From Tenodera sinensis (Eukaryota > Arthropoda > Insecta > Mantodea > Mantidae): a DNA stretch of 64,000 nucleotides. The notes under the pieces were generated by a model. It was not told where the DNA came from and did not search any database. It saw nothing but the letters and a program-made list of their open reading frames with translations. This document shows positions 11,301 to 26,300 of this stretch, one piece after another. Each line of letters starts with the position of its first letter. Within the stretch, counting starts at the first letter, position 1. The stretch covers positions 278,064,888 through 278,128,887 of the forward strand of contig CM060964.1 of assembly GCA_030765045.1 (NCBI GenBank). The letters run 5' to 3'. Position numbers and translations under genes: made by a program.

Positions 11301-13476
11301 ATATGCATCAAAACTGTTTCTTTTGTTTTACTCCTAAAGAAGGTTATGGCCATCTCCATACTTTATTCACCATTTAAAAATGTTTTTTACTCCATATTTT
11401 CGTATTCTCTTTCTTTTCATTTCTGGAAAACATAAGCTATGATTATAAAAAGAGAGCAGCTTCGAATATCTGCAATGTCTGCCTAACCAACAGAATCACT
11501 CCCATTATGTTAAGTGCATCCTAACAGACCTACATTTCTTACTTCACATTATGTCCTATTGCTTTAAGTCACATTAAGTTCAGTTCATCATAATCCCAGC
11601 ATATAACATTTTTGGTTCAGATTCAATATATGTGCTCATGGGTACTTAACCTCAAATTGCATACAAAGATTACATTGCAGTAAGTACAGACTGAAAATTA
11701 AGATGGAATACTGCAGTGAAACATCTTCATTCAATTTAACTATATTAAGGTAACTGTGAAATGTAGCACTTCAAATCATGAACTTGGAATTTTAATTCCT
11801 CATCACTGTAAGCTTTTTGAGCAGAATACACTGAAACTTTTATGATATACGAGTAACTGAGCAATTTTTTTCTTGAGTTTCCATAAGATACAGCATTCGA
11901 TATTTATTAAAAACAAATAATTTGTGCAATAAAAAGAGAGAAAAGAAAACAGTAAACAGTGACAATCTCTTTAGGAACACTCTTTCTAGAATGCAGACAA
12001 CTTGTAACAAACATTTTGAATGGGCTTCCTAAATGTTATTGCAATGAAACTAGAATTTCCTTTATTTAGGTCCATTTGGAGGTTCTTAGGAAGTATACAT
12101 TAAAACCAATTATCAATTCTGCCTGAAATGTTCAGAAATTTCAACATCAAGTGCTGGTTTAATATCAGATACAGGAGACTGCATAAATTTTCAGCATTTT
12201 ACCTAAAACAGACATTGTGGCGTAAAATGGCTACAATACAAATTATTTTTGTATTAATTTTGCAAGTTTTCACAAAAGGTGGAATGGAACGAATTTATGG
12301 TACATAATGTGAGGATTCATTAGCCATAAGAGCTAATGTAGCATTCACAAGGTGGTGGTCAATCGCCTTAGGAACATTGCCTTTAATTTTGCTGAGAGTT
12401 GCTTCAGGTCAATTCACTGACTATGACTTAGTGCTTAGATCTACAAGGGCATTTCGTTAAATAGCCTGGATTTTTGGAATCAGGGTTTCAATCTGGGGAG
12501 GTCTTACCCTAATCTACGTCGGTTGGTCGGTCGGTCGGTCGGTCAGTCAGTCGTCTAAACCTTTTCTTTATAAGAGTATCATTTTAATAGTGAGCCATGA
12601 AGTCTTTGCCAATTTTATCTGTCATCCAGGTAAGCCTAAAATTATATCAATTATGTTTATCCTGTAATTTATTTATAAAAGTAAAAGGATTCTGGGGAAT
12701 AGGAACTCTAGTGAATTTCACTTTGGGTATGTTGGTGTAGTGACCTGCCATTCTGCTTATGTCCACTCTCCCCTATGCAGCCAAGCAATGCTGAGTACTA
12801 TCATCCCTTCCTTCGCAAGCCCCCGAGAGCATGTGTCACCCCCCCAGGAAGACAACCATGACAATATACAAACATGTAGTTTTGAAAAAAAAAAAAAACC
12901 CAATTTTAAGTGACACCCAATTTTGGAAAAGAATTTTAACAATTCAATAGGGCACGCTGACACATTAATGTACGAATAGAATTATGTCAATTTTGAGGTT
13001 TACACTTCACAGTTGCCATAATGAAAATTTAAGTGCTAATGTATAAGAAAAACAAATTTCACAAAGAATTAATATTTGTTTAATTAAATTTGGTAATTAT
13101 AGCCATATTGTTTATTAAAATAATTTTGGCACTGAACAACTGTACTATGATTGGTGTTCTCATTCGTTACAATGTTTCTAAAATACAAAACTGTTGTCCA
13201 TCCAAATGATACAATAAAAAAAAAAATTTATGAATGAGATGCAAGTGGCCTATGATATGAGTCAACTGTTGTGTGTGGAAAGTGCAAACTTAGTATTAAA
13301 GAGATTCTTCTCATTGCGAGTATTCAAGGTTTTTCATGTTAGTACAAACTACATTATTATGCTGTTTAAGACTGATATGTACTTCTAGAGGTAATTATAC
13401 AGAAGTAACAAACTACAGATTAGTTGCCTAAAATGACACAGCCATACTAATACTTATCATGATACAAGCAATAAAG
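8396..13476. other. Intergenic, downstream of the CLIC gene
   Basis: I see no supported gene. A minus-strand frame of 132 codons at 9990-9592 shows no family motif, codon bias or neighbour that supports it. A possible tRNA-like block (AGGGTTTCAATCTGG) lies near 12485. A minus-strand AATAAA at 13116-13111 lies 360 bp past the CLIC stop and could serve as its poly(A) signal. Confidence 0.4.
12519..12553. repeat. GGTC/AGTC tetranucleotide microsatellite
   Basis: Short tandem run of GGTC units passing into AGTC units. Confidence 0.9.
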
Positions 13477-13709
13477 CTACTCCAATAATACTGGCTTGGC
13501 AAATACAGGTACACTAAATGAATACTGTGAGGTCTTGTCACTAAGTGCCAATATGTGCTTCCGAATGACTGCTGGTGATTCCCCAATATGTTCAAACCAA
13601 TGAAGCAGAATTTCAGCATCTGAGGGACATGAATGAACAAATGCCGGCTCTGAATATGCCACATGAAGATACCTCCATAACGCAGTCAAACTTGCTGGAA
13701 TTTCATAAC
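13477..13709 (-). CDS. CLIC-like terminal exon
   Basis: 233 bp with stop, starting after a CACTTTTTCAG acceptor. It supplies GYEIPASLTALWRYLHVAYS and the conserved CPSD segment, and ends with a CLIC-like short acidic/aliphatic tail (PVLLE). It lies about 14.9 kb from exon B but continues its phase and domain exactly, which is why I place it in the same gene. Confidence 0.88.
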
Positions 13710-16700
13710 CTGAAAAAGTGCATGTTATAGACTGCTTCAATACCATCTTCACAATGAAAACAACATTAAGGTTCTGCCAACAGTCCCTGACTGTTTCAAC
13801 ATGGGCATAAAAGATATCTGACAGGCTGTTGTTACAACAAACTCTGAATGTGTTCATGTAGTACATTCAGATATTCCAACAAACTTCGGATCCCATTAGA
13901 ATCAATGTGTAACTAATAACAAGTACCAATTTTGGTAGGTGACAAACCAAGATATGTGCATTAGGCAACCAAGGATCTGTACATGAATTGATCAGAGACC
14001 ATCATAGACTTAGTGTAACAGAAGAAATCGGTCATATTCTGAGCAACAATGTTTTGTATTAAATCAATTATAAACATGTTTTACATTTTTAATGCCTTAT
14101 AACATATGCAAATTATAGCTTATTTTGACATTTCCAAGAGCACTATTTCTCCTAAAGTAAGAACAAATTAGAAACTAAAAACTTCACTTATCTTAGTAAT
14201 ATTGCAAGTTCTTGGTGCAAAGTTGACTAAAGTTTCGAGATGACTCCAACTCATTCTCAAAGCTATACTATGGCATACTAGTATATAGTATAGTATAGCT
14301 TTGAGAATGAGTTGTATACGATATACATTATATACTAGTATACCATAGTATAGCTTTGAGAATGAGTAGGATTCAACTCGAAACTTTAGTCAGCTTTGCA
14401 CCAAGAATTTGCAATATTACTAAGATAAGAAGTTTTTAGTTTCTAAAGTAAGAACAATTTAGAAACTAAAAACTTCACTTATCTTAGTAATGTTGCACGT
14501 CCTTTTTGCACAAACTGACCCGAGTTTCAAGTTGTCTCCAACTCATTCTCAAAGCTATACAAACAAATTCGTTACCAAAGCTACAATCTTTCATTTTTTT
14601 CTGAAAACAAACAACAAATACTGATATTCAATTTTTATTTACCAATCTCTGAAAACAAAAATCTATAAATACAATCCATAGAAGGTAATTCGAAGTTCAT
14701 AACACGGTTCCTGTTTTTTAAAATAAAAATTCTTTCACTGTTAATAGCTTCAATTTTCCTTATTTTAGTTTCTAATTTGTTCTTACTTTAGAATCTTGTT
14801 GCTTCACTGTTAATAGCTTCAATTTCCTTAACTATTTCTCCTATTGAATTTTTATAATAAGTGGAGTTCTCCTGGTTACCACCAGCCAAAAATTTGAAAT
14901 TAAGATTTCTTCCCTTCCCCATATGAAGGACCTACACCCCCTAGGACTTATAAACCTGTGCCTAGGATCAGATGCCTGTCGGGGAGTAGACAAACCTATG
15001 GAATGGGCAGAGTGAAGACCTGGAAGTGGGTGGTCAGCCCAGCTTCAGGTATGAAGGTGTGGAAGATGATATGAAATGAAGGCAAAATGGATGATTGGAA
15101 TGGTGGTGATGGAACAGTTGGTGGAATGAGTGGCAGGGAAACCAGAGAAAACCCAACCAGACACCACTTCGTCCACCACAAATAACACATGTGGGTTCCT
15201 GGGATCAAATGCCTTGGTGATGGCAAATGGTCTAACCGCTTGGCCATGGCACTGCCTAGGATTTCACCAAATAAACAAAACAAAAAGAAAAAAAGGTAAA
15301 CAAGCAAAAATAAAAAGATAATGAAAAAAAAAAAAAACATGAAAAGAAAAGCAGTGACTGAACAGCATAACTCAAAAACAAAATGTTGGATAAATACTAG
15401 CATCAGTATTTAAGTTCAGTGTCTTCCAAGGATGTGACATGAACATTTTAAAGATAATCCCTCCACCCACATTACTGTTCATAAGAAAAAACGCTTGTTA
15501 TTTATTTCCTAAAAAAAGATAGTAACAATCCATTAAAATATTATAATTAAGACATTTACATGAGAAATAAAACATAAATCTTAAATTTTCTGGGAATAGC
15601 TTGCAAAGGCCTCTTCATTCTTAACGAACTTTTGTAACTGATAAACCTAGGTAATAAACAAAAGCTTGTTGAACCATTTGTCATAGTATTTTCCCAATTT
15701 GCTTGAGACACCTCCAAAACATGATTTTTGAATGCATCAACTGCTTCTGACAACAAAAATCATCCACGCATTTTATTCTTGATGTTCGGGAACAGAAAGA
15801 AGTCATTGGGTGCCAAACAAGACGTGTGAGCACTTGAACTGTTGATGAACAATTTGATGGTGCTTGTTTGTTTTCCTTATTTCAGCAAAGACTTTGGCAA
15901 ATGAATGGTTGCATACCATGCAGAATTGACTGTTTTACGTTTCTCTAAAGGCACTGTGGCCACCTGACAAGTTTTTCTGAAAACACAGGTGACCATTTGT
16001 TTCGAAATGCTTCAAACGTGAACAATTTTATTGGATTTGGTTCATGTTGAAACACCCATATAGTCAACTGCTACATACGTTCTGGCTCATATGCATAGAT
16101 TCTTGATTCATCACTTTTTGCAATTTTATATACATATTTTGTAGCACCACCATTGTATTTCTTGAGCATTTGTGTGCACTAATCTACACAAGGATCTTTT
16201 TGAGATTGCATCAAATTAATGTAGGATTCAACAAGAGCAAACCTTTTTCACAGTTAAATGTTTATCAAAATTTTATATATACTGGTGGAACTAATGCCTA
16301 GGATTGTGCCTATCTCACAGTATGTCGCATGACGATCTTGCATTATCAGCACAGCATTAATATTTTCTGGCATAGGAACTGATGTTGGATGACCTTCACT
16401 TATTTTGTTACTGAGCAAATGGCAGTCACAATTAAACTCAACATCAAATGTTGAACTGGATCAATGCACTTGATAATCCACAACAAAAGTCTGTAACGGT
16501 ATTAAGAGTAATACTGTTGGTTAATATAGAAGAAATAATTATAGGCTTGGGAACAGCCAGAGAGGATATGTCCTGAGGGTAGAATGGCTGACATATGCAG
16601 CAGTAGCCGGCAGGTATATAAGGCGGAAGGGCAGTTCAAGCTTCGGCTTTAGTAAGGCATTAGTTCGGCACCAGTCTTCGGCCCAAGTTCGGCACCAGTC

Positions 16701-17286
16701 TTCGAACTGCTGGTTTGGCAAGATGAAAGTTCACTTAGGTCACCACAAATACTAGTCAACTCAAATCAGGTTAACTCCCTGTGTACTCAAGGTGAGCAGA
16801 ACTGGTGCCAAACTTGTTCCCAAGCCTATAATTATTTCTTCTATATTAACCAATGGTATTATTCTTAATACTGTTACAACTTGTAATAAATTGCATGAAC
16901 ATTTTCAAGAGTGAATTCCATTTTTTCGCTGAGACAATTTTTAAGTCAATGTAAACAACATAAATAATGCTCTTATGACAAAATATCTGAAGTAGATTAT
17001 GGTTAAAAAGTGTCAAACTTTCCAGTGGAAACGTCAGATGGTACCTACAACAATCAGTGTTGTCAAGGCTCAAAAAAATAAATAGTGGCCCTTGTACCAA
17101 GTCGTGTCGCAGCTGCTGATGCATTTGGTGTGCTTAGGTTAGCGCTGTACAATGTTCAATGTTGCAACTTCTTATAGAACCAAAGCCATACAAGACTAGC
17201 TGTTTACCCGATGTTGCAAGGGTGCCCTTTTAAACTTCAAATGACATGTATTATTTTACTTAATTTCCAATTGCACTCCTTATAAA

Positions 17287-17351
<65 letters not shown>

Positions 17352-20300
17352 TACTACTACTATTATTATGAGAGGGGGCACCTGATTATAAGCTGCTATA
17401 TATTACTGTAACTATTTCCACATTACTGAGAAATGAAAAAGCACAAAGCATTGTTGAAGCCAAAGGCACTATATGTAACGATGGAATAGAGGAGGCATTA
17501 ATTTAGATCAAGTCACTTTTCATCTGCATTTCTATAGCCATTACAGCACTCAAAGTGATGAACATTTACCAGAATTTAAATCTGCTCCAGGTACAACTGT
17601 GAACAAAGTAGTGGAAAAATTGAACAACATACTTGAAAATAGTCTTGTGGTATCACACGATAAAACATGCTGCCAATATCTTGTCTGGTAAAATGGAAAG
17701 TAAATTATCAGACATTGAAGAAGCATTGTTGCTGGAAGAAATAGCAAACAAAATATTTGCCCTTAACGTTCACTGTAGCTGGTCATTCTTTTTTCGATAC
17801 AAATCAATTCTTAGAAGCAACAGAATTGTTTCTGTTTACAAACCTTAAAATGATTGCTGTTATAATAAAACAGCATAATATAATATATTGATCCAGTGAT
17901 ATGATTCATTGAGTACTAAACAGTCTTGGGTTACCCAGGCTGGGCTCTGGCCCTTTTGCTATTAGGACTGCCCTTCAACACATTTACATGCTCCTTTCTA
18001 CTATTAATTTTAACTTCTTCCCCTTGCTCTCAGAATGTTAGCTTCCCCTACTAATGGTTAGTGGTTTAATTTTACTTTCCTATTTTGCATCAGTTTATTG
18101 CTCTTTGCCAAATTTTTTTGTCTTTCCCTGTCTATTATTTACCTCTTCTTATTACTATCATTTCACTCGCCCTGGTTTTTTCTTGCTTATACTTATCTCC
18201 CCCCTTTTCTCAGCTCCTCTTTTCCTTTTACAATTATTAAACTTCATTTACAGCATTTTTTTAATCCTTCTGATCTATTATTTCATCTCATTTGCTCATA
18301 ACATCTCCTCTACCTCTCACACCCCATTCTATGCTCTTTCCTTTCTGCAATTTGCCTAGCCACTTTTGTGCCTTGTCACTCTTGGCAATATGTTCCTACC
18401 TATCTTCCTGCCTAATTCTCATTTCTTTTCTAATCCCTTGTGTTCCCACACTTGTTTCACTCTGTTCTACTCTAATCCCCTGTGTTCCTGTGTATGTTTC
18501 ACTCTGTACTTGTATACTGCAATTGCTTTGTACCCTCTTTTCTTCCATGTTATTTATGCTGAACTTCCCACTTAGCAGCCTCCCTTATTTTATTTTTCAT
18601 TCAAATTACTGGCATTTCCGTTAACTTACATTTTTAATGTGAAAAACAATGGACGAAAAGAACAATTTTGATTTTTTTCATTACTTCATCAATTTGGTGA
18701 GGATTTGGATAGTACATATTTTCTGGGTTGTTAATGCATATATCACTATTTTAAATTGGATAATTACATACATATGTTGGAGTTTTTAAAAAATAACTAC
18801 CCTAGTCATATCTTTAAAAAGCAAGTCCCTTTGAAATTCCATACCCTTTGCATGACAAGTAAACAAATAGCGATGCATTAAATTTAAAAAAAGGTATAAA
18901 ATATTTGAATTTTTTTTTGTGCAGTAAGGTTTTTTTTAAACATTATAGTTCACGATTTATATTAAATTCATTCAAATGCAGAGGACTTCATAGGCTATTT
19001 GAAAATTTTAGACATGAATTTTATCAGTCATGCAAACATCTTTAACAACAGTAATTGAACCATCAATGCCAAAATTAAATATCAACATTTTGTTCTCTCT
19101 TTCGGTCTTGCTCACATGCAGTTTTATTTTACAAATATAGCAAAAAGGGCACTTGTAAAGTGTTACAATTTAAGAATAAGATATATTGTAACTAATACAA
19201 TGTATAAAAGCTGTATGTGTTACATTCACATGAGCTTTTCTATCTCGATATTGTTTATTTCTATAAAGCTTATAAAGACCAATCTTACAAAAGCTTATTT
19301 TTCTATCCACTTTGTATTAACCAAGACGAACATCTGCAGAGGTAAATTCACTACCCACTTCATTGAAAGCACAAGCTGGAAGCAAGGTGAAGCAATAGTA
19401 AAATGTTTAAAACCTGTACGACTGGCAGGCCCAGACCCTTCTCAGGTTGTAGTATATTTTTTCTATATGCTGAGCTTCAAATTTCATACTCTTTCCAGAA
19501 CATGGTGAGAACAACTAACTGACAACAAGTTCAAAAACAAACACCCCAGAAATGCTGATGTCACGAAAGAAATTATTTGAAATAAATAGTGAGTTTTGAA
19601 GATACCTACATTTTCAAAATTTTACATAGAATCGGAATGTACGAGTCCCCAATTTGTCCGCTATGCAGTCTAAATGAAGATATGGAGTACAATCATATTC
19701 AAAAATGTCCATCAGAACTCAATATACAAACTGATTATGAAAAATATTGGAGTTTACGACTGATGGCTTCATTGTCAACATTTTCAAAATACTGACATGA
19801 AAACTGCCCTATTTGCAGATGATTTAATTATAAGGCACTCCCACAAAACACAAAATATCAAACAATTAGAAATGACAGCTCAATTGTATCTACAAAGTTA
19901 GAAAAAAGTGTTAAACAAATCTCATGACAGTAAATACAGAGAAAACTATTCTAATTAACCAGAAAACAATTTGAATTAATCTTATATGATACTATTTTAG
20001 AAAGAACAGGTAAAGAAAAATATCTTAAAAGAGTAGTTTTTGATAAACTAACATGGAGAAATCATATAGATTATGCATGTGTAAAAGCTACTAGATGATT
20101 TAAACTACTGAAAAGATTAGTGGGCAGTTCCTGGGGAAACAATGAACATAACTTACAATACTTACATCAAACCGGTAATGAAATACTGTGGAGAAGTACT
20201 AATAATACCATAATCTAATAAAGGAAAACTAGAACGCACTCAAAATCAAGCATTTAGATTAATAGCTGAGGCCACTATAACCACCCCAATAGAAGCACTG

Positions 20301-23300
20301 AAGACTGCTACCTCTAACAAACCTCTCAACTTAGAACTTGGAGCTCAAGCTATTTTACAGTATGAAAAAATGACCTCAAATTTCAATAAATGGAATAATT
20401 AAAATGCTGTAAATAATATAAAAACATGATCTGGATTCATATAAGAAGTCAGTAAATAAGAAAAACAATTAGAAACACCAACATAAAGAGACTCATGAAT
20501 GGACACATATATTTAAATGAGCAATTCTTGTATATATATATTTATTCTGAGCAACTTGGAAACGGCTCTAACGATTTCGATCAAATTTTGTATTCAGATA
20601 GGGTTTTGCTTTTTAAGTTCAGCTATATAGGTGTAATTCCCGAAAAAACGCAATTTTGCATAAAAAATTAACATTTTTTATTCCCGCTTCTACTGTGCAA
20701 TTCTTGTATATATATTCCCGGTACTTCAGAAACGACTCCAAAAATTTGATTAAATTTTTGTATACATGCATATTACCTTCACAGTGTTTTCTCTACCCAC
20801 TTTTAGGTAACACATTCACATCTCTTTCTCTACTCACTCTTCTATAAACAATTTTCCATAAAAAACGTGATTTTGTACCAAGAAACATTTTTATTCGCAC
20901 TTTTAAAATAAGTCATACCATGTTCTATATATTTGAAATATAAATGCTATTACATTCACACTGTTTTCTTCTCTCACTTTTAAGTAACACATTCATATCT
21001 GTTTCTCTACTCACTAATCTACAAATAAATACACAATTTTCTGTATGTTTAAAATAGAGATGCTGCATATTACATTCACAGTGTTATCTCTACTTACTTT
21101 TAGGTAACACATTCACATTTCTTTCTGTACTCTTCTATAAACAATTTTCCATAAAAAACGTGATTTTGGATCAAAAAACACTTTTATCTCCACTTTTAAA
21201 ATAAGTCACGCCATGTTCTGTATGTTTGAAATCGAAATGCTATTACATTTACACTGTTTTTTCCTCTCACTTTTAGGTAACACATTCACATCTCTTTCTC
21301 TACTCACTCTTCTACAAATAAGTCATGCAATTTTCTGTATGTTTGAAATAGAGATACTACATATTACATTCACAGTGGTTTCTCTACTGTATTGTACAAA
21401 GTGATTGTATCAGAGGAATAGGGAGAAGTGTTGTATTGTGTTTCAAGATTGTAAATATAGGTGACAACTTGAAAAACAAAACAAGGGGCATGTGAGACAG
21501 AATATTAAAAGACCCCAAAAGAAAATCGTTTATGTGAATATTTGTTAAGAGTGTAACTTTTTTTTTTATGTTGGTATGAGTTGGTTAAATGATGAAAACG
21601 TGTTACTAATGTTCATTGTTACAAACAATTAAGTTTGTTTAAAGACGTCATAAATATTTCCATATTTAATTTTAATATATATGTATAAACAAAAGAATTA
21701 TATGTGTTCAATATTGAAAGCGAAGGGAAAATGGCTAAGGATCGCTTCCCTAACAATGCGGGAACTATTTGATGAACGCATACGCGGATGTACACGTGAC
21801 AGTCGGAATGCTAGACTCGCAACTAAAAGAATTTGGGATTAGTGTCTATGTGTTTGGTGTAGATGGACGTATTTTTATGTGTACGCGTCATAAAATAGTG
21901 AAAGTAAAAGGTAGAACCGGAACTTAAAAATTCAATGCCACAACTGGGATTTGAACCACAGACCTTCCGCTTGCCGGTTCTACCTCTTAAACTTTGCCCA
22001 CACATGGCTTGTGTGTTTAAAAACACCAACAGTAAGTTTGTTGGCATAAATAAATAATAGTGAAAGTAAATTTACTAAGTGTTTAAAGACCATTAATTTG
22101 TGTAAAATAAGTGAAATTTTTAGCTAACTTTAATAAGTTAGTTAATACGAAGTGCGCGATTAAATATAAGGACGTAAAATAGACAAAGTGTAAAGTGATA
22201 GAAAACACTTTTAGTGAAATATTGCTAAATTTTCAGGCATTAAATTTCGGCGATGCTAGGGAAGTCGATCCACTGAAATGAAAGACTTTCTACTGTGATA
22301 CGATTTAAATACTGTGAACAAGAAGGTGCAAATAAAATGTTTCACTAAAGTTAAACCAGAGTGTATGTTCATTCCATCCAGTACCACGACCCGAGTTAAC
22401 GGAAGAGTCAAAAGCTCATCAACATCACCTTCGTAATACATAAAAACAGCACCACCTGTTATAGAAATGTTGGAAAAAATACCACAAATGTTTATGGAGA
22501 AACAGAAGCTGTTTATATAACACTGTAAAATAGATTTCCCTGGCTGCATCAATGCAAAAATATAGTTATTCTTTCAGAATCACAGACTGCTATACAAGCA
22601 ATAGTAACACTCCCTAAAATGGAAACAAATTAAAAAAATGCAAAAGATGATTCAACAAATTAGTAAACTGGGGAAAAAAGCTATATTGCAATGAACTCCA
22701 TCTCACTGTGGAGTGGATAGTAATGAAAAAGCAGATTTTTTGGTAAAGAAAGGTACCCAATTATAATGAAAACTGAGTCAGATTGAAACACAAAACATCA
22801 CTTACATATAATTAAACCAGTTTCAAGAGCCAACTTGCTCCCATTATCAGAATTAAACAAGTTAAATAAAATACTATTATAAAATTTCCTTATGCATCAA
22901 TCAAATGCACTGCAAAAAGAAAATCTGATGTGTTGCATTCACATGGCTTACTCTACTCTTGTACTAACCATTCTTATAAACTCCTATTCCTATGTCTTCG
23001 TGTTAGTTGAGATAAACATTTGCAGAAATTATCCTATTGCATATTTTCTTGTAAGTGTAAGGGGAATATTGGAACACAGTAGACTCTGAGTGATTCAAAT
23101 CTTTTACAGCTTTCAAATTCCGTTCTCTCTGCATGGCTAGCATATAAAAAATGAAAGATGTTCCATTTGATGAAAGTTTGAAGTTTTCCAAACTTCACAC
23201 AAATAACAAGCAATATCTCCGAAATGGTTCACTCTACAAAAAAATCTATTTGGACATAAGTTTTGTGTTTTAGCAAGATCAATTTTTTTTTTGTATGTAA

Positions 23301-26300
23301 GATTTGGTCTATCTCACAGTTTACCAATTATACAACAAAAGTAATCTAGAGTGAAAATTTTGTTTGCCATAAAAATAGCTTAAACATATAGCATTTTAAT
23401 CAAAATCATTAGAGCCATTTTTGAGAAAATCAAAATTTTCGATGTAAAGAGTAGTTTAGGGTGGAGGAATTTTCTTCAAAATGGTGTTGCAGCCTTAAAA
23501 GAAACACTTGAATACCAACTTTGGTTTTTAACCGACTTCTCGTTTTTGAGTTATGCTGCCCACAGACTGACACACACACACTTGGATTCAGGGGCCTCAA
23601 AACATATATTTCCTGTGAAATCTGGACATTGAATTTTTGGGTGGAATACAATACTCCCTCTACTTATTAATTATTATACATAGTAGAGAAAGTAAAAATA
23701 TATAAAAACTACATAAATAAAATAACACAAGAAAATAAAAATTCAAAGTTGCTACACATTGCACAAAATCCTCAAATAATTCCAAAATTACCAAGAAAAT
23801 CAGCAGTTGCCACCTTTTGTCTCATAACTGGACATGATTGTCTATCTCTATACGATCGGCCTTTCAACCTTGCCAAACTACCTGCTGTGCACCAGAGAAG
23901 AAATTATGAATATGAAACATCTAGAATCATACCAAGCTTTGAAGATGTCTCCTGACATTGTCACCAAATACTACGAAGTTACATAGGAGAATGACTCATT
24001 GTCAATCCCTGAGCATTAGTCACGCACACATGCATGCGCACAAGTACAGATATTTTCTGTGTAGTAGATTTTTGTCTTTCTCTTATAATTTACTAGTTAT
24101 ACAAAATTCTTTCCCAATAAAGAGGATTTCATGTATTTCCAGCAAATTCAAGATACACATTTTGTTACATAAATATCTTAAGTACATGATATTTTAATAA
24201 AAATTGTTCAAGCCATTTTGAGGAAATAAAAAACAAGAAAAACTTTTCCATGTAAAGGGAAGTTTGCTATGGGGGAGAATTTTCTTGAAAATCTTCAGGT
24301 CATATCTTTGGAATGTACTGAACTTAAATGCCAAATACACAAACTTTTTCTAAAAATGCTTTTTTTAGGGTTAAACAGGCCTCAAAATGTATTTCGGTGA
24401 AATATTAACACCCAATTTTTTAACAGAATGCAATACTTCCTTGTGGTAGAGAAAATAAAAAGTGTAATGAGCTTACCGAATTTTCAATAATACATTTATT
24501 AAAGAACAATTTTAAACACTAACCAACCCCATGGTGCAACAGCCCTGTCCAGGCCAAAACCAAGGCCTACTGCCTGACCGCTGTATCCACCACCTCTGAC
24601 CACCACAGGCATCAGGAGTGGTGTGTAGTACTGGAGGGTGGGACACGGTCGGCGACATGGCCCTTTCTGGCCGGTTATGCAGTCTTCGCAACCAGGGGCC
24701 ACTACTTCTCAATCAGGTAGCTCTTCAATTGGCCTCTCATGGACCTAACGAGGCTGAGTGCACCCCAGACCAAGTCTCCCAGCGGGAGAAAATCCCCATG
24801 CCAGTATCAGAAATCGAACCCGGGTCGCCTACTTGGCAACCAGTATCCCCATCACTGTGCTAAGGAGACAACCTCTGCCAGCAGACAAACTGAAACAAAC
24901 TTATTTCTCTGTTCTAAAGTAAGAACAAATTAGAAACTAAAAACTTCACTTATCTTAGTAATGTTGCTAGTTCTTTTCGCACAAACTGACTCGAGTTTCA
25001 AGTTGTCTCCAACTTATTCTCAAAAGCTTTGAGAATGAGTTGGAGACAACTTGAAACTCGAGTCAGTTTGTGCGAAAAGAACTAGCAACATTATTCTCAA
25101 AAGCTTTGAGAATGAGTTGGAGACAACTTGAAACTCGAGTCAGTTTGTGCAAAAAGAACTAGCAACATTACTAAGATAAGTGAAGTTTTTAGTTTCTAAT
25201 TTGTTCTTACTTTAGAATCTTGTTACTTCACTGTTAATAGCTTCAATTTTCCTTATTTAACTTATTTCTCTGTGTTGCTGGCAATTTTATTTGTAACAGA
25301 TCTGGCTTATTTTGGGCATTGTTTGACTATGAAAGTAATTCATCCTTCATCTGACACAGAGTAAATAGTTTTGCAATTCATCTCAAAATGACACCTATGG
25401 TTACATATGCACAAATCTATCATTTCAAAGCAAGGTAACACAAAGCATTTGAAAAACGCATAGATGTGGTTAAACAACAAAATCTATTTCAAATAATGTT
25501 TTTTGTAACATTAACCATATCTGAAATATTCATTGAAGTCCTCTCTACAAAAATTTGTCCATATTAGAAAGTAGAAATTAGAAAAATATGGATTTGTAAG
25601 AATTCTTTGGAATCAAACATTTTCTCGGATAATGTAGCGTATTTATCACAAAACTTCAAATGGCATTTTGCACACTTTTAACAATATATTGCACTAAATA
25701 TAAAATGATTATCTGGGCTTGTAGGCCGTAGTCTAGTGGAAAATGTCTTTCCAGATGTGTAAGCCGCTGGAAGGAAGGACATTTTCCCCTAGACCACAGT
25801 CCACAAGCCTGCATAATCATTTTCTATTTAATGATACTGGCTGTGAAAGCTTACGCAATCTGATCAATATATTGCATTGTTTTATTGCACACATATTAAG
25901 AATACACCTTTAAAAACAACAATTGACACACATGTATATTTGTGTAAATGTCTATAAACTGCACCTATTTGAGGCAAGGTGCAAGAACTTAAGGATCCTA
26001 ATGAAATGTTCACAACAGGCTTCACCTACGGCATCATGAGAGTTCGTCTACCATACATTCTTTCACACTCCTGTTTAGCTGTTGCCAACATTGACACTCA
26101 AAATACAAGCACATGTACCTCAAGTTTGCATACCTTGCCTCAATTAAGTGTAGTTTACACACACTTAGGCAAATAACATATGTGTGTATTATTGTTCCTA
26201 AAATACTTGTGCAGTGAAACAGTGCAATATAAAGTTAGAAGTGTGCAAAAATACATTTGCCAACATAGTTCCCTTTTTTCATATATTGACAATACCATTA

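Noticed and set aside
12400..12540. Possible plus-strand SINE (AGGGTTTCAATCTGG as B box)
   Set aside because: A-box match is weak and no tail or target duplication is visible, so not listed as a feature.
18054..18624. Several overlapping 65-110-codon hydrophobic frames
   Set aside because: T/C-rich composition yields Leu/Phe/Ser strings in every plus frame; not a membrane-protein gene.
24499..24933. Overlapping GC-rich frames on both strands
   Set aside because: They coincide with a tRNA-derived SINE and have no conserved protein signal.
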